From an uncultured Alphaproteobacteria bacterium (GTDB lineage: Bacteria > Pseudomonadota > Alphaproteobacteria > CAAHEQ01 > UBA3637): DNA of 64,000 nucleotides. Made by a program: the position numbers and the translations under genes. The DNA lies in NCBI GenBank assembly GCA_947586835.1, contig CANPXT010000007.1, forward strand, positions 1-64,000, read 5' to 3'. Positions 27,201-35,933 of this stretch are shown here, in pieces (the stretch's first letter is position 1; each line of letters begins with the position of its first letter). A model generated the notes under the pieces. It was not told where the DNA came from. It ran no database searches and saw nothing but the letters and a program-made list of their open reading frames with translations.

Positions 27201-27468
27201 TGCAGGGAAAACCTTCGCATGAATAAATGTAATTTTCCATTAAATCGGCCGTTCTGGCACCCGTTGCCGCCACGCTGAACGCATCAACCGTTTCGTTTTC
27301 TTTGTAAACTTGCATAACATATTGCAATGTCACAATTCCCATAACGGATAATACGCCGATAATCGATAAAACGCCAATCATTTCAACCATACTGCGCCCT
27401 GATTGCGTTGCAACTTTTTGCCCCTCTGACGTTTGATTTTGATGTTTATTTTTCATTAAAAAGTTCAT
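24244..27468 (-). CDS. Giant prepilin-like protein with duplicated lectin-like modules
   Basis: The protein has 1074 residues. A basic Gln/Asn/Lys leader ends in SGRSMVEMIGVLSIIGVLSVMGIV, the prepilin cleavage and helix pattern. A pilin-like globular part follows to about residue 250. After that come Thr/Pro linkers (TPTPST repeats) and two copies of a Cys-rich module: GYYC..., a hydrophobic (T)FFLS/FLLG strand, then ADxYCKALGKQKTKNRGTGRLVT, LGC, a Trp-rich part and LKALCVIECPGNEHWDG. The module resembles DUF1566/Lcl-type C-lectin-like folds, but this is inferred from pattern only. Between the modules are Cys-rich EGF-like units (CPxxKPI..., WNGKxC). The protein ends abruptly in a truncated Thr-rich linker (MPTTMAWTTSQ). 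It is probably displayed on a pseudopilus and may be an adhesin. Confidence 0.78.
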   Translation of the reverse strand: MNFLMKNKHQNQTSEGQKVATQSGRSMVEMIGVLSIIGVLSVMGIVTLQYVMQVYKENETVDAFSVAATGARTADLMENYIYSCEGFPCIVKPKSVMPNKFSTREEDFSTATGSPVQVQIENEKGYTVRIRGISREVCEKIKSGYWGETCAGINKKGVQSYDPASGCIALKNLDCSTFKATEGGRLSNLQEEISETGKAFTFAEAANYGEFILYYGEAFVADVADKNSSDLSEYGWEDDTSNGNQGDEPGGNRGPQIHHDAPAVTNPAAEGSTTTTTSRTTTRKSTTTTTKMPTTTTSRTTTRKSTTTTTKMPTTTTTTTWTTAAGTTATWTTPTPTPSTPTPSTPTPSTPTPSTPTPTTAAWTTAALTTAALTTAAGTTTSLLGNNPTEGNCPDGYYCVSSCSNNYSCRNGEAVENCTCHCAIIESPFQKTVGSQTFLLGPNVNWWSADRYCKALGKQKTKNRGTGRLVTKKDLGCVGNDYCNDYCEDSGIWRGLYGWTPWIWIEDNNCRSCSPLSVNLDASMERAFVSPRGAADNEMKALCVIECPGNEHWDGEKCTACASGYWDGTSCVSTCPTEKPIEKDGKCLTCAEDNVKYPVWHPDKYCNPCSIDTPRWNWNKNSCENCPEKTVWNGKECIKCPTGTTLDETKNECVCPTDRPFWNGKNCVSEDKVDCEWTDWVNSHGGVNSSGKAAVAMPDGDIESVEGLCGANQAVNDIQCRAAWFPNMPLEELGQKVICNKHVGLMCSTFDQKPGGRPYPMPYCLNYEIKVQCCSPAKGTKTLTSATTAWITPTPTPSTPTPSTPTPSTPTPSTPTPSTPTPSTPTPTTVAWTTPTPTTMAWTTPTPSTPTPSTPTPSTPRSTTKNRICTSDEDCDKGYYCAGSNCTYSSCNNGEPTINCQKHYCKMLYEPAQRTVNSKTFFLSTEGNLSWYDADGYCKALGKQKTKNRGTGRLVTVEELGCTSTPSGNWAGSGPSCENGTVWKELKGWTHNVWSSTPLGKYNSEYANYSCSMLVVYLDSTWPTTGQPLDFTYNYAAGADLKALCVIECPGNEHWDGNSCTKQMPTTMAWTTSQ
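24299..24345 (-). repeat. 47-bp direct repeat (copy 1)
   Basis: This 47-bp sequence is identical to 25805-25851. It encodes the ALCVIECPGNEHWDG end of the lectin-like module in both copies. The identity at DNA level points to recent duplication or gene conversion. Confidence 0.9.
24601..24662 (-). repeat. 62-bp direct repeat (copy 1)
   Basis: This sequence is identical over about 62 bp to 26056-26117. It encodes the YCKALGKQKTKNRGTGRLVT segment of each lectin-like module. Surrounding sequence is less similar, so this part has been homogenised or is under strong constraint. Confidence 0.9.
24890..25100 (-). repeat. Thr/Pro-coding tandem repeats
   Basis: Units of 15 bp coding for TPTPS are repeated many times, with occasional AWT insertions. 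They form the linker between the first half and the second lectin-like module. A similar but longer array lies at about 26340-26650. Confidence 0.8.
25805..25851 (-). repeat. 47-bp direct repeat (copy 2)
   Basis: Identical to 24299-24345; see that entry. Confidence 0.9.
26056..26117 (-). repeat. 62-bp direct repeat (copy 2)
   Basis: Identical to 24601-24662; see that entry. Confidence 0.9.
26340..26650 (-). repeat. Thr-rich coding repeat array
   Basis: This array codes for TTTTTSRTTTRKSTTTTTKMP-type units, then TPTPST repeats and LTTAALTTAA. A 60-bp unit containing CTTTCTCGTTGTTGTTCTTG occurs twice (near 26559 and 26619). It forms the linker between the pilin-like part and the first lectin-like module. 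Confidence 0.8.
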
Positions 27469-27502
27469 GCTGATTCTCCTCTTAATGCATACATATATTT
27501 AT

Positions 27503-27531
27503 TGTATAAATTAAACCTGTGCTTTTTGCAA
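27503..27531 (-). promoter_or_regulatory. Promoter of the large prepilin-like gene
   Basis: On the minus strand TTGCAA (27531-27526) is followed after 17 bp by TATACA (27508-27503). The -10 region GTTTAATTTATACAAT is the same as in front of the prepilin-like gene at 274. The -35 overlaps one arm of the conserved inverted repeat. Confidence 0.6.
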
Positions 27532-27569
27532 CACTTTTTTTCACTTTGTGCAAAAAAAATTTGTTTTTC
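27523..27569. promoter_or_regulatory. Conserved upstream element (copy B)
   Basis: This 47-bp element matches positions 81-127 with about three mismatches. The inverted repeat arms are TTTTTGCA (27523-27530) and TGCAAAAA (27549-27556), with an 18-bp spacer. Confidence 0.5.
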
Positions 27570-27662
27570 ATTCATTATTTCTCACTTATTTTCAAAATAC
27601 CTGCGTTTTGAAACGTAAAAAAAACATATTCGTCAGACATACAGTTACTTTCGGCAAAAAAA

Positions 27663-27685
27663 ACGGCGGAACATTTGCCCGCCGT
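27663..27685 (-). terminator. Terminator of the autotransporter gene
   Basis: On the minus strand ACGGCGG and CCGCCGT form a perfect 7-bp stem around a 9-base loop, followed by eight T residues. It is about 20 bases past the stop codon. Confidence 0.88.
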
Positions 27686-27705
27686 CCTTTTTTAACCGCT
27701 GCCGA

Positions 27706-30700
27706 TCAGAATTTGTATTTCATACTGATCAATCCGGAATGATTTTTGTAATTACCTTTGAACACACCTTCATATTCGGCGGCAATGTCAATTTTTTTGT
27801 TGATATTCAACCCGATACGCGTACCGACTTCAACGCCGAAACGCTCCATTTTATCAGGTCTGACCGTATATATCGAGCCGTTCAACAAATTAACGCGCAT
27901 ATCGGTATCGGGTTCGATAAAGTCGTACGTTAAAGCGACTTTAAACTCCGGATACCACATTAACGACGGCGTTAAGACATAGCCGATGCCGTATTGTGCT
28001 CCCAATACGCCGGTAACCGTCTGCCCGTTTGCCGAACTAACCGTTTGACCGGCCGTATCGGTATATTTCCGTTGATGCGTCCACATATACCGCGCACCGA
28101 TTTCAGGTCTCAACACGCCGGTTGACCATTTGCCGAAATCGAACGGACCGACTTTATACCCAAACAGAACTTGCCCGCCTAACGCGTCAACATCGTAATC
28201 GGCATCAACAATGTGACGGAATACATGCTTTTCTTCATCGAAATTCGACCGCGTGTATAACGCTAACCAGTTGGTATAGAAGCGATTCGGTTCATATTGC
28301 CCGTAGAACGAAACCGTATGAGATCCGATTTCAACATCTCGACCGAGCGAATCGCCGTCTGAGCGTGTGTAGGCATAAGCCAAACCTAATTGCACCGCCT
28401 CTTTGATATGTCCGTCTAACCCGACAGCCAGACCGGCAGTATCCATATCCCAGCCTTTTGCGGCTTTATATTGCGATTTACCGTATAAGCCCTGCGCCCA
28501 CAGGTTGGATTGCCTTTTCGGGAAACGATAGTAACGACCGTTATCAGATGCAATACCCGATGCAGTATGCAACCGTTCCGTAATCATATCGGACAACCGC
28601 CGTGTAATTTCTTGCGTATGGGCTTGCACAAGCGGCGTAACATCCGGCGCCAAAGCATCTAACGCCGCCCGATAAGAAGCCGAACCACCCTGTGCCTGAT
28701 ATGTTTCAAACAATTCGTTTTGAATATCTTGCGCCAGTTTGTTACCGGTTATTTCTTCCCCTTGCAACCAACCGTTTGCCGTCGCTTTTTCGTTTGAATC
28801 GCAATTTTCACAGTAATTTGTTTTATCTTCCCGAACGCAACCTTGACCTTTGTCGACAAAACCCGGCGCACATGAACACGAATTGGTGTTAGAATGATAT
28901 ACTTCACTCACCGAATTGCATTGCTTAACCATTTCGCAACCGGTGCCGACATTAACATAACCGCTCTTGCAAGAACACAAATTCGTTGTATCGTCATATA
29001 CTTCATTGCCCGTGCAAACTTGTTTAACTTCGCAAACGCCGCCGACATCAATAAAGCCTGTCGCACACGAACATTTATTTGTTCTTTCATCTAATATTTC
29101 GTTGGCACCGCATTGCGCTTTTGCCACACAACTATCGTTAACAGACAAATAACCGTCGGCGCATTCACATCCGTTTTCCGATTCGATGTATTTTTCCGTT
29201 GTCGGATTACATTGCTTCTTCAATTCGCAACCGTTTCCGACATCAATATAATCGCTTTCGCACACACAGCTATCAGTCTCCACGTTATATGTACCGTGCA
29301 AACCGCATTCATTCTTGCTCGTCATGCGATATTTACCGTTACCCAGTGCAAAAACACCATAAAGATTATTGCTCTGCTCGGCAAACTCACCACTGATGGA
29401 ATCAGCGTCTAAAACCTGATATTCGCGCGTTTCGTTCGCATCCAATTTTTGATTGAACGGTAAAACAAGCGATAATTTCGTTCCGCTGTTCGATATATCT
29501 ATGGAATGCGCGGAAACACGACCGAATTTATCTGCACTCCGACCGACATGTGATACAATGCTGCTGCCGGCGTTTATGTTCAACTTATCGGCATAAAGCG
29601 TACTATCATTTTCCTCGTTATCAAAACTGCCCAAATCAATACGACTGTTGTTCAAAGTCACTGTTCCTTGTCGACGGGCATTGTCATCACCCAAATCTTT
29701 ATCGGTATTAATGCCGTTGTACAATATAACGGCACTGTTCTCAAAACGCATGGTGCCGGCATTGTAAATCGTACCGTTTTGTCCGAAAAGCATATGCTCG
29801 GGCTCAACATTCGAATTATCATCGGATTTTTCATTGCTGCGATTGTTTAAATTCCATGTGTCGTGAGCATCACTGATAACCACTTCACCCGACTTTGCAT
29901 TATAAAGATTGCTGCCTTGCGCTGCCGTGTTATCGGCAATGGTAATTTGAGAACCCGACAGAGTCAACTTACCTTCATTATAGATACCGCCACCGTAAGC
30001 AGTTGCCGTATTATCCGTAATTGTTGCCTTGCCCGACAAACTCATTTCGCCTTTATTCCAAATAGCACCGCCGGCATTTGCCTTGTTGCCCGTAAAGGAA
30101 GATTCACCCGTTATGGTTGCTTTGCCTTTATTGGCAACAGCACCGCCGTTATATCCGACTATGTTGTTTTCAAATGTTGTTTTGCCCGAAACGATTGTTG
30201 CCATGGCTGTTTCATCAATAAACAAAGCACCGCCGTTACCTGCCGTGTTGTTCGTAAAGGTTGATGTGCCTTTAATGGTCAACTTTCCTTCATTTTTAAT
30301 GGCACCGCCGTCACTATATTGTCCGGTTGAGTTATGTTCAAAGGTATTTGTACCGATAAAACTCATCTGACCGCTCTTGGAATTCAAAACGGCACCGCCA
30401 TGATTGGCAGAAGTGTTATGTGTGAACGTATTGGTTGTTGCCTCTGTATCCGTACCAAAATAAGCCGTACCGTTATTGAACACCGCACCTGATGATGATT
30501 CGGTTGCTTGGTTGTGCTCAAAAATATTTGTTCCGGTTAACTCGGCAGTACCGCCTTCGATTGCCAAAGCACCCCGACTGTCCGCCGTGTTATGCATAAA
30601 TCGGTTCGTGCCTTTCATGGTTAATGATCCATAGGATGAAGAATTGTTCGGATTTGTTCCGTTAAGCGAAATGGCACCGCCAAATTGTGCCGTATTGCCC

Positions 30701-33210
30701 GAGAACGTGTTTGTTCCGGTTATGGTTAAACGTCCGTTCGCACCCGCATTCCAAACGGCACCGCCGGAAGACTTTGCATTATTACTCATAAACTGATTAA
30801 CACCCTTTAAATTCATCTCGCCTTCGTTTGCAATCGCGCCGCCACTGGCAGAGGATTTATTATCTTGGAAAGTACTGGTTGTATTTTTTTCACCGGAAGA
30901 CCATGATCCTTCATTATAAACAGCACCGCCATTCTTTGTTGCCGTATTGTGATTAAATGTTAAATCACCGTTAACGATAACTTTTGATTTTGAAGGATAG
31001 TTAAAGACGGCACCGCCATATTGCGTGGAATTGTTGTTATTAAACGCGGTACCGCCAAACGTTAACGTACCTTTGTTAAACACGGCGCCACCGCCATCGT
31101 TATAATCCGAACCGTCGGCAACGTTACTGTCGAATGTGGTGTTATCGTCCAGTGTTAAAGTACCCTCATTATAAACGGCACCGCCACCTCTACTTGTGTC
31201 TCCGTTACTCATATTTCCTGCGCCGGCTTCATTTTCGATAAACGAGGCATTTTTGCCGATAGTCATGTTACTGGCGGAACCGTTATAAACGGCACCACCT
31301 AATTGACCGGCTTTGTTTTCTTTGAACATAATTTCATTGCTGTTAATTGTCACCGTTGCAGAGATACCGCCCTTGGCATCGGCATAAACGGCACCGCCGT
31401 TGGTCCCTGCTTCGTTTCCTTCGAATGTGCTGCTTGTACCCGTTACAGTCAAAACGCCTTGATCCGTTGTGGAACGATCTTTACCGGGGAATAAAGCAAT
31501 GGCACCGCCAACCACGGTTTGAGTACCCGTTACGGCTTTATTGTTTTTAAACTCATTTACGCCATCCAATGTTAAGTTACCACGGTTATAAATAGCACCG
31601 CCACCCATATTTTGAGCCTCATTGCCCGTAAAAGTATTGGTGCCTTTCAATTCCATAACGGCAGAATTGTATACAGCGCCACCCGACCGTTCTGATGTGT
31701 TGTTGTTAAAGGTGCTTACACCCTCCGTTGTGATTTTGGTTTCTTTGGTATAAGCCGTGTCACCGTTATAAACAGCTCCGCCCGAAAAAGCTTTATTATC
31801 CGTAAAAGAGGTTTTTCCCTTAAAGTCAACCGTTCCATAATAGTTATTAATTGTTCCGTTACCATCGGCAACGTTACTTTCAAACAAATTTGTACCGTTA
31901 AAAGTTGCCGAAGCCAATTGATTATATTTTGCCCCTCTGTTATAAAGCACACTGCCGGCAGAAGTGGTGGTGTTACTTTTAAATGTATTTGCGGAAGTAC
32001 CATCTTCTTTACCGATCATCAACCCTTTGGAATTTTTGGAATTATTGGTATTATAGAACACGCCGCCCATGCTGCCTTTGTTATTTTCAAACTTATTCTC
32101 GGCACCGTTAAAGGTGATGGTTCCCTTTGTTTCGTTATAAATAACACCGCCACTCCCGCTGGCGTGATTATCCGTAAATGCGGTATCACCGCTAAAGGTA
32201 ATCGTACCCGCGTTATCAATCGCACCGGCTTGACCGCCCGTACTATAATTTCCCGTAAAGTCGGCTTTATCACTAAACGTTATTTCATAACCGGAACTGT
32301 TATAAACGGCACCGGCTTTCTTAGAGCTGTTCGAAGTAAAAGTTGTCGGCCCTTCAAATATGAACGTTCCGACATTGTAAATCGCACCGGCACTTGTTGT
32401 GGCTGTATTGGACGTAAAGTCAGTTTTTCCTTTGAAGGTTGATTTTCCTTTACCGTAAATAGCACCGCCGCTGTTACCCGCAGTATTTTCCGTAAAAGTT
32501 GTTGTTCCGTTATATGTTAACTCACCGGCATTTACCGCAACCGCACCGCCGTTATTTGTTGTAGCGTGATTTTTAACAAACTCAGTTGCAGTATCAAACG
32601 TAATTGTACCGCCATTAGCATAAACGGCACCACCGCTCTTTTGGGCTTTGTTTTCTTCAAAGTGTACACCATTGAACTGAACAGCGCTTTCATCATTGTT
32701 TGTATATAATGCACCACCGTATGCATCGGCTTTGTTACACGTCAACGTGGCATTATTTTTGAAGGTAAGCGTACCTGAATTAAAAACGGCACCGCCGTTT
32801 TCATCGGCTTTATCACTTGTAAAAGTTGTCGTTCCGTTAAACGTTGCAGTACCCTTATTTGAAACACCTCCGCCGTTCTTCGCTTTATTATCGGTGTATG
32901 AACCCGTTATGTTTTGCGTAAAATTGCCTTCGTTATTTAAAGCACCGCCATCGGCACTTGTATTTCCGTTTTCGGCCGTAAAATTATCAACATTTAAAGA
33001 TGAATTACTTTCAACATGAACCAATCCTTTTTCAGCAGGAGTTTCATTAGCTCTTTTAACGGTTAAATTTTCCAACTCGAATGAATCACCGTCATTGACT
33101 TCCATTGAAAAATCACCCGACATGCTGACTTTACCCTCACCGTTTGCTGTGAGCGGCGTTATGGCCATACTGATTAATAAAATTAAAGAAAACGATACAT
33201 TTTTATTCAT
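27706..33210 (-). CDS. Autotransporter with Pmp-like repeats
   Basis: The protein has 1834 residues. A signal peptide (MNKNVSFSLILLISMAITPL) starts it, with AAGGAG upstream. Roughly residues 80-1250 consist of dozens of repeats with GGAVYN or GGAIYN and TFxxNxA motifs. These are like the GGAI/FxxN repeats of chlamydial polymorphic membrane proteins and suggest a right-handed beta-helix. Residues about 1390-1545 hold a Cys-rich region of six EGF-like units (CSCATGFIDVGGVCE and similar). The last 260 residues form the translocator barrel and end in LISMKYKF, a typical C-terminal Phe. Type V secretion to the surface, probably as an adhesin, is inferred. It depends on BamA. Confidence 0.9.
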   Translation of the reverse strand: MNKNVSFSLILLISMAITPLTANGEGKVSMSGDFSMEVNDGDSFELENLTVKRANETPAEKGLVHVESNSSLNVDNFTAENGNTSADGGALNNEGNFTQNITGSYTDNKAKNGGGVSNKGTATFNGTTTFTSDKADENGGAVFNSGTLTFKNNATLTCNKADAYGGALYTNNDESAVQFNGVHFEENKAQKSGGAVYANGGTITFDTATEFVKNHATTNNGGAVAVNAGELTYNGTTTFTENTAGNSGGAIYGKGKSTFKGKTDFTSNTATTSAGAIYNVGTFIFEGPTTFTSNSSKKAGAVYNSSGYEITFSDKADFTGNYSTGGQAGAIDNAGTITFSGDTAFTDNHASGSGGVIYNETKGTITFNGAENKFENNKGSMGGVFYNTNNSKNSKGLMIGKEDGTSANTFKSNTTTSAGSVLYNRGAKYNQLASATFNGTNLFESNVADGNGTINNYYGTVDFKGKTSFTDNKAFSGGAVYNGDTAYTKETKITTEGVSTFNNNTSERSGGAVYNSAVMELKGTNTFTGNEAQNMGGGAIYNRGNLTLDGVNEFKNNKAVTGTQTVVGGAIALFPGKDRSTTDQGVLTVTGTSSTFEGNEAGTNGGAVYADAKGGISATVTINSNEIMFKENKAGQLGGAVYNGSASNMTIGKNASFIENEAGAGNMSNGDTSRGGGAVYNEGTLTLDDNTTFDSNVADGSDYNDGGGAVFNKGTLTFGGTAFNNNNSTQYGGAVFNYPSKSKVIVNGDLTFNHNTATKNGGAVYNEGSWSSGEKNTTSTFQDNKSSASGGAIANEGEMNLKGVNQFMSNNAKSSGGAVWNAGANGRLTITGTNTFSGNTAQFGGAISLNGTNPNNSSSYGSLTMKGTNRFMHNTADSRGALAIEGGTAELTGTNIFEHNQATESSSGAVFNNGTAYFGTDTEATTNTFTHNTSANHGGAVLNSKSGQMSFIGTNTFEHNSTGQYSDGGAIKNEGKLTIKGTSTFTNNTAGNGGALFIDETAMATIVSGKTTFENNIVGYNGGAVANKGKATITGESSFTGNKANAGGAIWNKGEMSLSGKATITDNTATAYGGGIYNEGKLTLSGSQITIADNTAAQGSNLYNAKSGEVVISDAHDTWNLNNRSNEKSDDNSNVEPEHMLFGQNGTIYNAGTMRFENSAVILYNGINTDKDLGDDNARRQGTVTLNNSRIDLGSFDNEENDSTLYADKLNINAGSSIVSHVGRSADKFGRVSAHSIDISNSGTKLSLVLPFNQKLDANETREYQVLDADSISGEFAEQSNNLYGVFALGNGKYRMTSKNECGLHGTYNVETDSCVCESDYIDVGNGCELKKQCNPTTEKYIESENGCECADGYLSVNDSCVAKAQCGANEILDERTNKCSCATGFIDVGGVCEVKQVCTGNEVYDDTTNLCSCKSGYVNVGTGCEMVKQCNSVSEVYHSNTNSCSCAPGFVDKGQGCVREDKTNYCENCDSNEKATANGWLQGEEITGNKLAQDIQNELFETYQAQGGSASYRAALDALAPDVTPLVQAHTQEITRRLSDMITERLHTASGIASDNGRYYRFPKRQSNLWAQGLYGKSQYKAAKGWDMDTAGLAVGLDGHIKEAVQLGLAYAYTRSDGDSLGRDVEIGSHTVSFYGQYEPNRFYTNWLALYTRSNFDEEKHVFRHIVDADYDVDALGGQVLFGYKVGPFDFGKWSTGVLRPEIGARYMWTHQRKYTDTAGQTVSSANGQTVTGVLGAQYGIGYVLTPSLMWYPEFKVALTYDFIEPDTDMRVNLLNGSIYTVRPDKMERFGVEVGTRIGLNINKKIDIAAEYEGVFKGNYKNHSGLISMKYKF

Positions 33211-33617
33211 TATAATTCTCCTTTTCCAACTTTTATTTGTTAAAAAACGAATCGTTTACAACAAAGTAACTCACGGATTTGTTATTCCGAAAAGGCTTAA
33301 AAAGCAAATACTTATTTATGTATTTCATATATATCCTTTGCATAAAAAACACACATTCATAAGCTTTTTGATATTATCCTATTTTATTTTTTTAAAAATG
33401 TAAACAAAAAAATTGCCACAAATTAATTTTTTTAATCAATTATCATTACAATTTAAATTAACTGTTTAATTTTATTATGTTATTTTTTTATATTTTTTAA
33501 ATATATCCGATTTAAATACTTTCGTTCGTATTTTTTCTATGTAAATTATAAATATGAAATATAGTTTATTAAATTTTTTGCTTTGAAATGCAACATTATT
33601 GATTGCAAATGATAAAA
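33211..33617. other. AT-rich intergenic region upstream of the autotransporter
   Basis: About 400 bases, very AT-rich. It must hold the autotransporter promoter, but no good sigma-70 pair could be assigned. A short inverted repeat AAACGAATCGTTT is at 33244-33256. No coding potential was seen. Confidence 0.5.
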
Positions 33618-33642
33618 GGCGTCCGATGTACCATCAGACGCC
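33618..33642 (-). terminator. Terminator of the ankyrin/Sel1 gene
   Basis: GGCGTCCGATG and CATCAGACGCC form a stem (33618-33642) with one mismatch and a 3-base loop, followed by four T residues on the minus strand. It is about 25 bases past the stop codon. Confidence 0.75.
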
Positions 33643-33665
33643 GGTAACCTGTTTTGAAGTTGTTT

Positions 33666-35750
33666 TTAATTTAACAAATTCATTAAATCATTTGTGGGAC
33701 TGGGCTTTTTCGATTTTCCCTCATATTCCGTAATCAACTGATCCCCTTGAGTTCGCTCTTCAGGCGTTAAATCCGCATCAACAACCTCCAATGCATTACT
33801 GATTGTTAATTTTAACGTATCCGCCGAATTTTGTTCAGCAATTTTCAACCATGCATAGCATTGACTTGGCCGTGCCGCATCAACACCGCGCCCTTCACAA
33901 TAAGCCTTTGCCAACTGATATTGCGCATAAGCATCGCCGCTTTCCGCTCCTTTTCGATACCACTCGACCGCATCTTTATCGTTTTGGAAACGACTGCGCA
34001 ACAAATCGCCGTAATAGGCATAAGCTTGTGTATCCCCTTTACCGACAGCAGAATCGACGGCCTTTTCAATCGGTGCAAAATTTTTATCAATACTTGCCTT
34101 TACAATCATATCCGGTTGAACACCATATTTACGTCCGTCCGTCAACAACACTTCCCCTTGTGCCAACATGGCCTGAACCGATTCGGCATCGTTAAAACCG
34201 GGAATAACGGGAGTAGGTATGAGTAACAAATCGGAAGCGGGAACCGACTTTTCCGCCGGGATCGGACGCCACTCCCGCGCTGCCCGTTGCCGCGCCAATA
34301 CAACATCTTTCTTCTTGATTTTCTTTTCAACTTCATTCCGTTTTTTCCGTGCTTCTTCCCCGATTTCATCCGAGTTAAAAGCGGCAATGATGCTGTACCA
34401 GGCATATGCATCGGGCAAATTTTTCAATGCCGGCGTAGAAGCGCGCGCATCTGCCAAATCTCTTTGCGCCACCACATATCCTTGACGTGCCGCTCGCGAT
34501 AACCATTTTAAACCATTCTCAAAATCTTGCGGGACACCGCGTCCGGCCAAATACAACCGGCTCACCCGATATTGCGATTTCATATCACCTTTTAACGCCC
34601 CCATTAAATAAAAACCGAACGCATTTTTATAATCCTGCGGCACACCGTTGCCTTTTTCATAAAACTCACCCAGCTGGTATAGCGCGTTCGCTTGTCCGGC
34701 ATAAGCCGCACGTTTTAAATATTTCAAACCGTTTTCAAATTTTTCATCTTCCGAATCGGTAGCATCATTCAACAAAATTTCCGCCAACTCATAAGCCGCA
34801 TCAATATTATAAGCACTTTCGGCTTTTTGATAATATTCAATGGCTTTTTGATCGTTTTTTTCAACACCTTCACCGTTAGCATACATTTTTCCCAAATAAT
34901 AGGCCGCCGTAGCATCGCCTTCATCGGCTAAATAGGAAAACTCGGCAAACGCCTGTTCATAACGCTTAATACCGTAAGCCGTTAAAGCTTCGCTCAATCC
35001 GGCCCATGCTGATGTTGAAAAAAACACCGTTCCCAACAATATACTTAATAATTTTGTTTTTGACATTTTTTGACCTCTTGTTTTTTTTTGTCGCATCACC
35101 TTTTCCGCATGGAAAACAATCGGTTTGCTTGAAATTTCCTTATCGGAACTGCATTGCTTTTTAGCATTTCTCTTTTTCGGAGACGGAACAAACTCCGTAT
35201 GCCGCGATGTATTCGCTTGTTCGTGCGGTAATAATTTATTATTCATTGATTTTAGCAAATACTCACAGATAAATTGAACGGTGGTGTCATCTCCGTTACT
35301 TTCCGTATCCAAAAACGTTTTCAGCGAATGCTTTAAAATGTTTTTTCGCTCTTTTTCGGAAAAACTCATTAAAGTTGTCATACCCTCCTGAATGGCATAT
35401 AAAGCAGCCGTATGCCCTGCTTTATCCGACAAACAAACATTCGCGCCGGCATCGACCAACAATCGCGCCGTTTTCAACTGGTTATTCAAAAAGCAATGCA
35501 TCAACGCCGTTTTTCCCTCTTTATCTTGGGCATCAATATCGGCATGTGCTTGTATCAGCTCTTGCGTAAACCCTTCCCAACCGTTACGAGCACATATAAT
35601 CAACGGCGTTTCACCCCATCGATTTCTTACGTCAATATCCATATTTTTAAGTAATAATCTGGCACCGACAATATCTTTTTGTGCCAAAGCTTCAAACAAA
35701 GCAACCGACGAATTATGCTCTTGCACTGTTTTTTTCAATTTTTCAAACAT
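33666..35750 (-). CDS. Ankyrin-repeat and Sel1-repeat protein, possible fusion of two genes
   Basis: One open frame of 694 codons. The start at 35750 is chosen because AAGGGG lies about 8 bases upstream. Residues 1-130 hold three or four ankyrin repeats (RWGETPLIICARNGWEGFTQELI, DKEGKTALMHCFLNNQLKTARLLVDAGANV). A Lys-rich stretch follows, then a textbook signal peptide MSKTKLLSILLGTVFFSTSAWA at 35066-35001, then many Sel1 repeats (AAYYLGKMYANGEGVEKN, ALYQLGEFYEKGNGVPQD). Either this is a membrane protein with cytoplasmic ankyrin repeats and periplasmic Sel1 repeats, or two genes whose frames run together. In the second case the Sel1 gene starts at 35066 with AGAGGT upstream and encodes 466 residues. 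Both repeat types mediate protein-protein contacts. Confidence 0.75.
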   Translation of the reverse strand: MFEKLKKTVQEHNSSVALFEALAQKDIVGARLLLKNMDIDVRNRWGETPLIICARNGWEGFTQELIQAHADIDAQDKEGKTALMHCFLNNQLKTARLLVDAGANVCLSDKAGHTAALYAIQEGMTTLMSFSEKERKNILKHSLKTFLDTESNGDDTTVQFICEYLLKSMNNKLLPHEQANTSRHTEFVPSPKKRNAKKQCSSDKEISSKPIVFHAEKVMRQKKTRGQKMSKTKLLSILLGTVFFSTSAWAGLSEALTAYGIKRYEQAFAEFSYLADEGDATAAYYLGKMYANGEGVEKNDQKAIEYYQKAESAYNIDAAYELAEILLNDATDSEDEKFENGLKYLKRAAYAGQANALYQLGEFYEKGNGVPQDYKNAFGFYLMGALKGDMKSQYRVSRLYLAGRGVPQDFENGLKWLSRAARQGYVVAQRDLADARASTPALKNLPDAYAWYSIIAAFNSDEIGEEARKKRNEVEKKIKKKDVVLARQRAAREWRPIPAEKSVPASDLLLIPTPVIPGFNDAESVQAMLAQGEVLLTDGRKYGVQPDMIVKASIDKNFAPIEKAVDSAVGKGDTQAYAYYGDLLRSRFQNDKDAVEWYRKGAESGDAYAQYQLAKAYCEGRGVDAARPSQCYAWLKIAEQNSADTLKLTISNALEVVDADLTPEERTQGDQLITEYEGKSKKPSPTNDLMNLLN

Positions 35751-35933
35751 CTTGTCAACCCCTTTTATTCTGACGAAAATTTTGATGAAAAAATTATTTT
35801 TTACACATTTTCCCATATTATAATTTATTTTTTTTAAACAATCAAATAATAATCGATGTAAAATCGATTTTTTTTATCTGATCACCTGAAAAATGCCGTA
35901 CATACCTTAAAAATCAATTTTACATTTCTTATT

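Noticed and set aside
27706-33210. Many short plus-strand open frames opposite the autotransporter
   Set aside because: They follow the repeat structure of the minus-strand gene and lack ribosome sites; all are treated as shadows.
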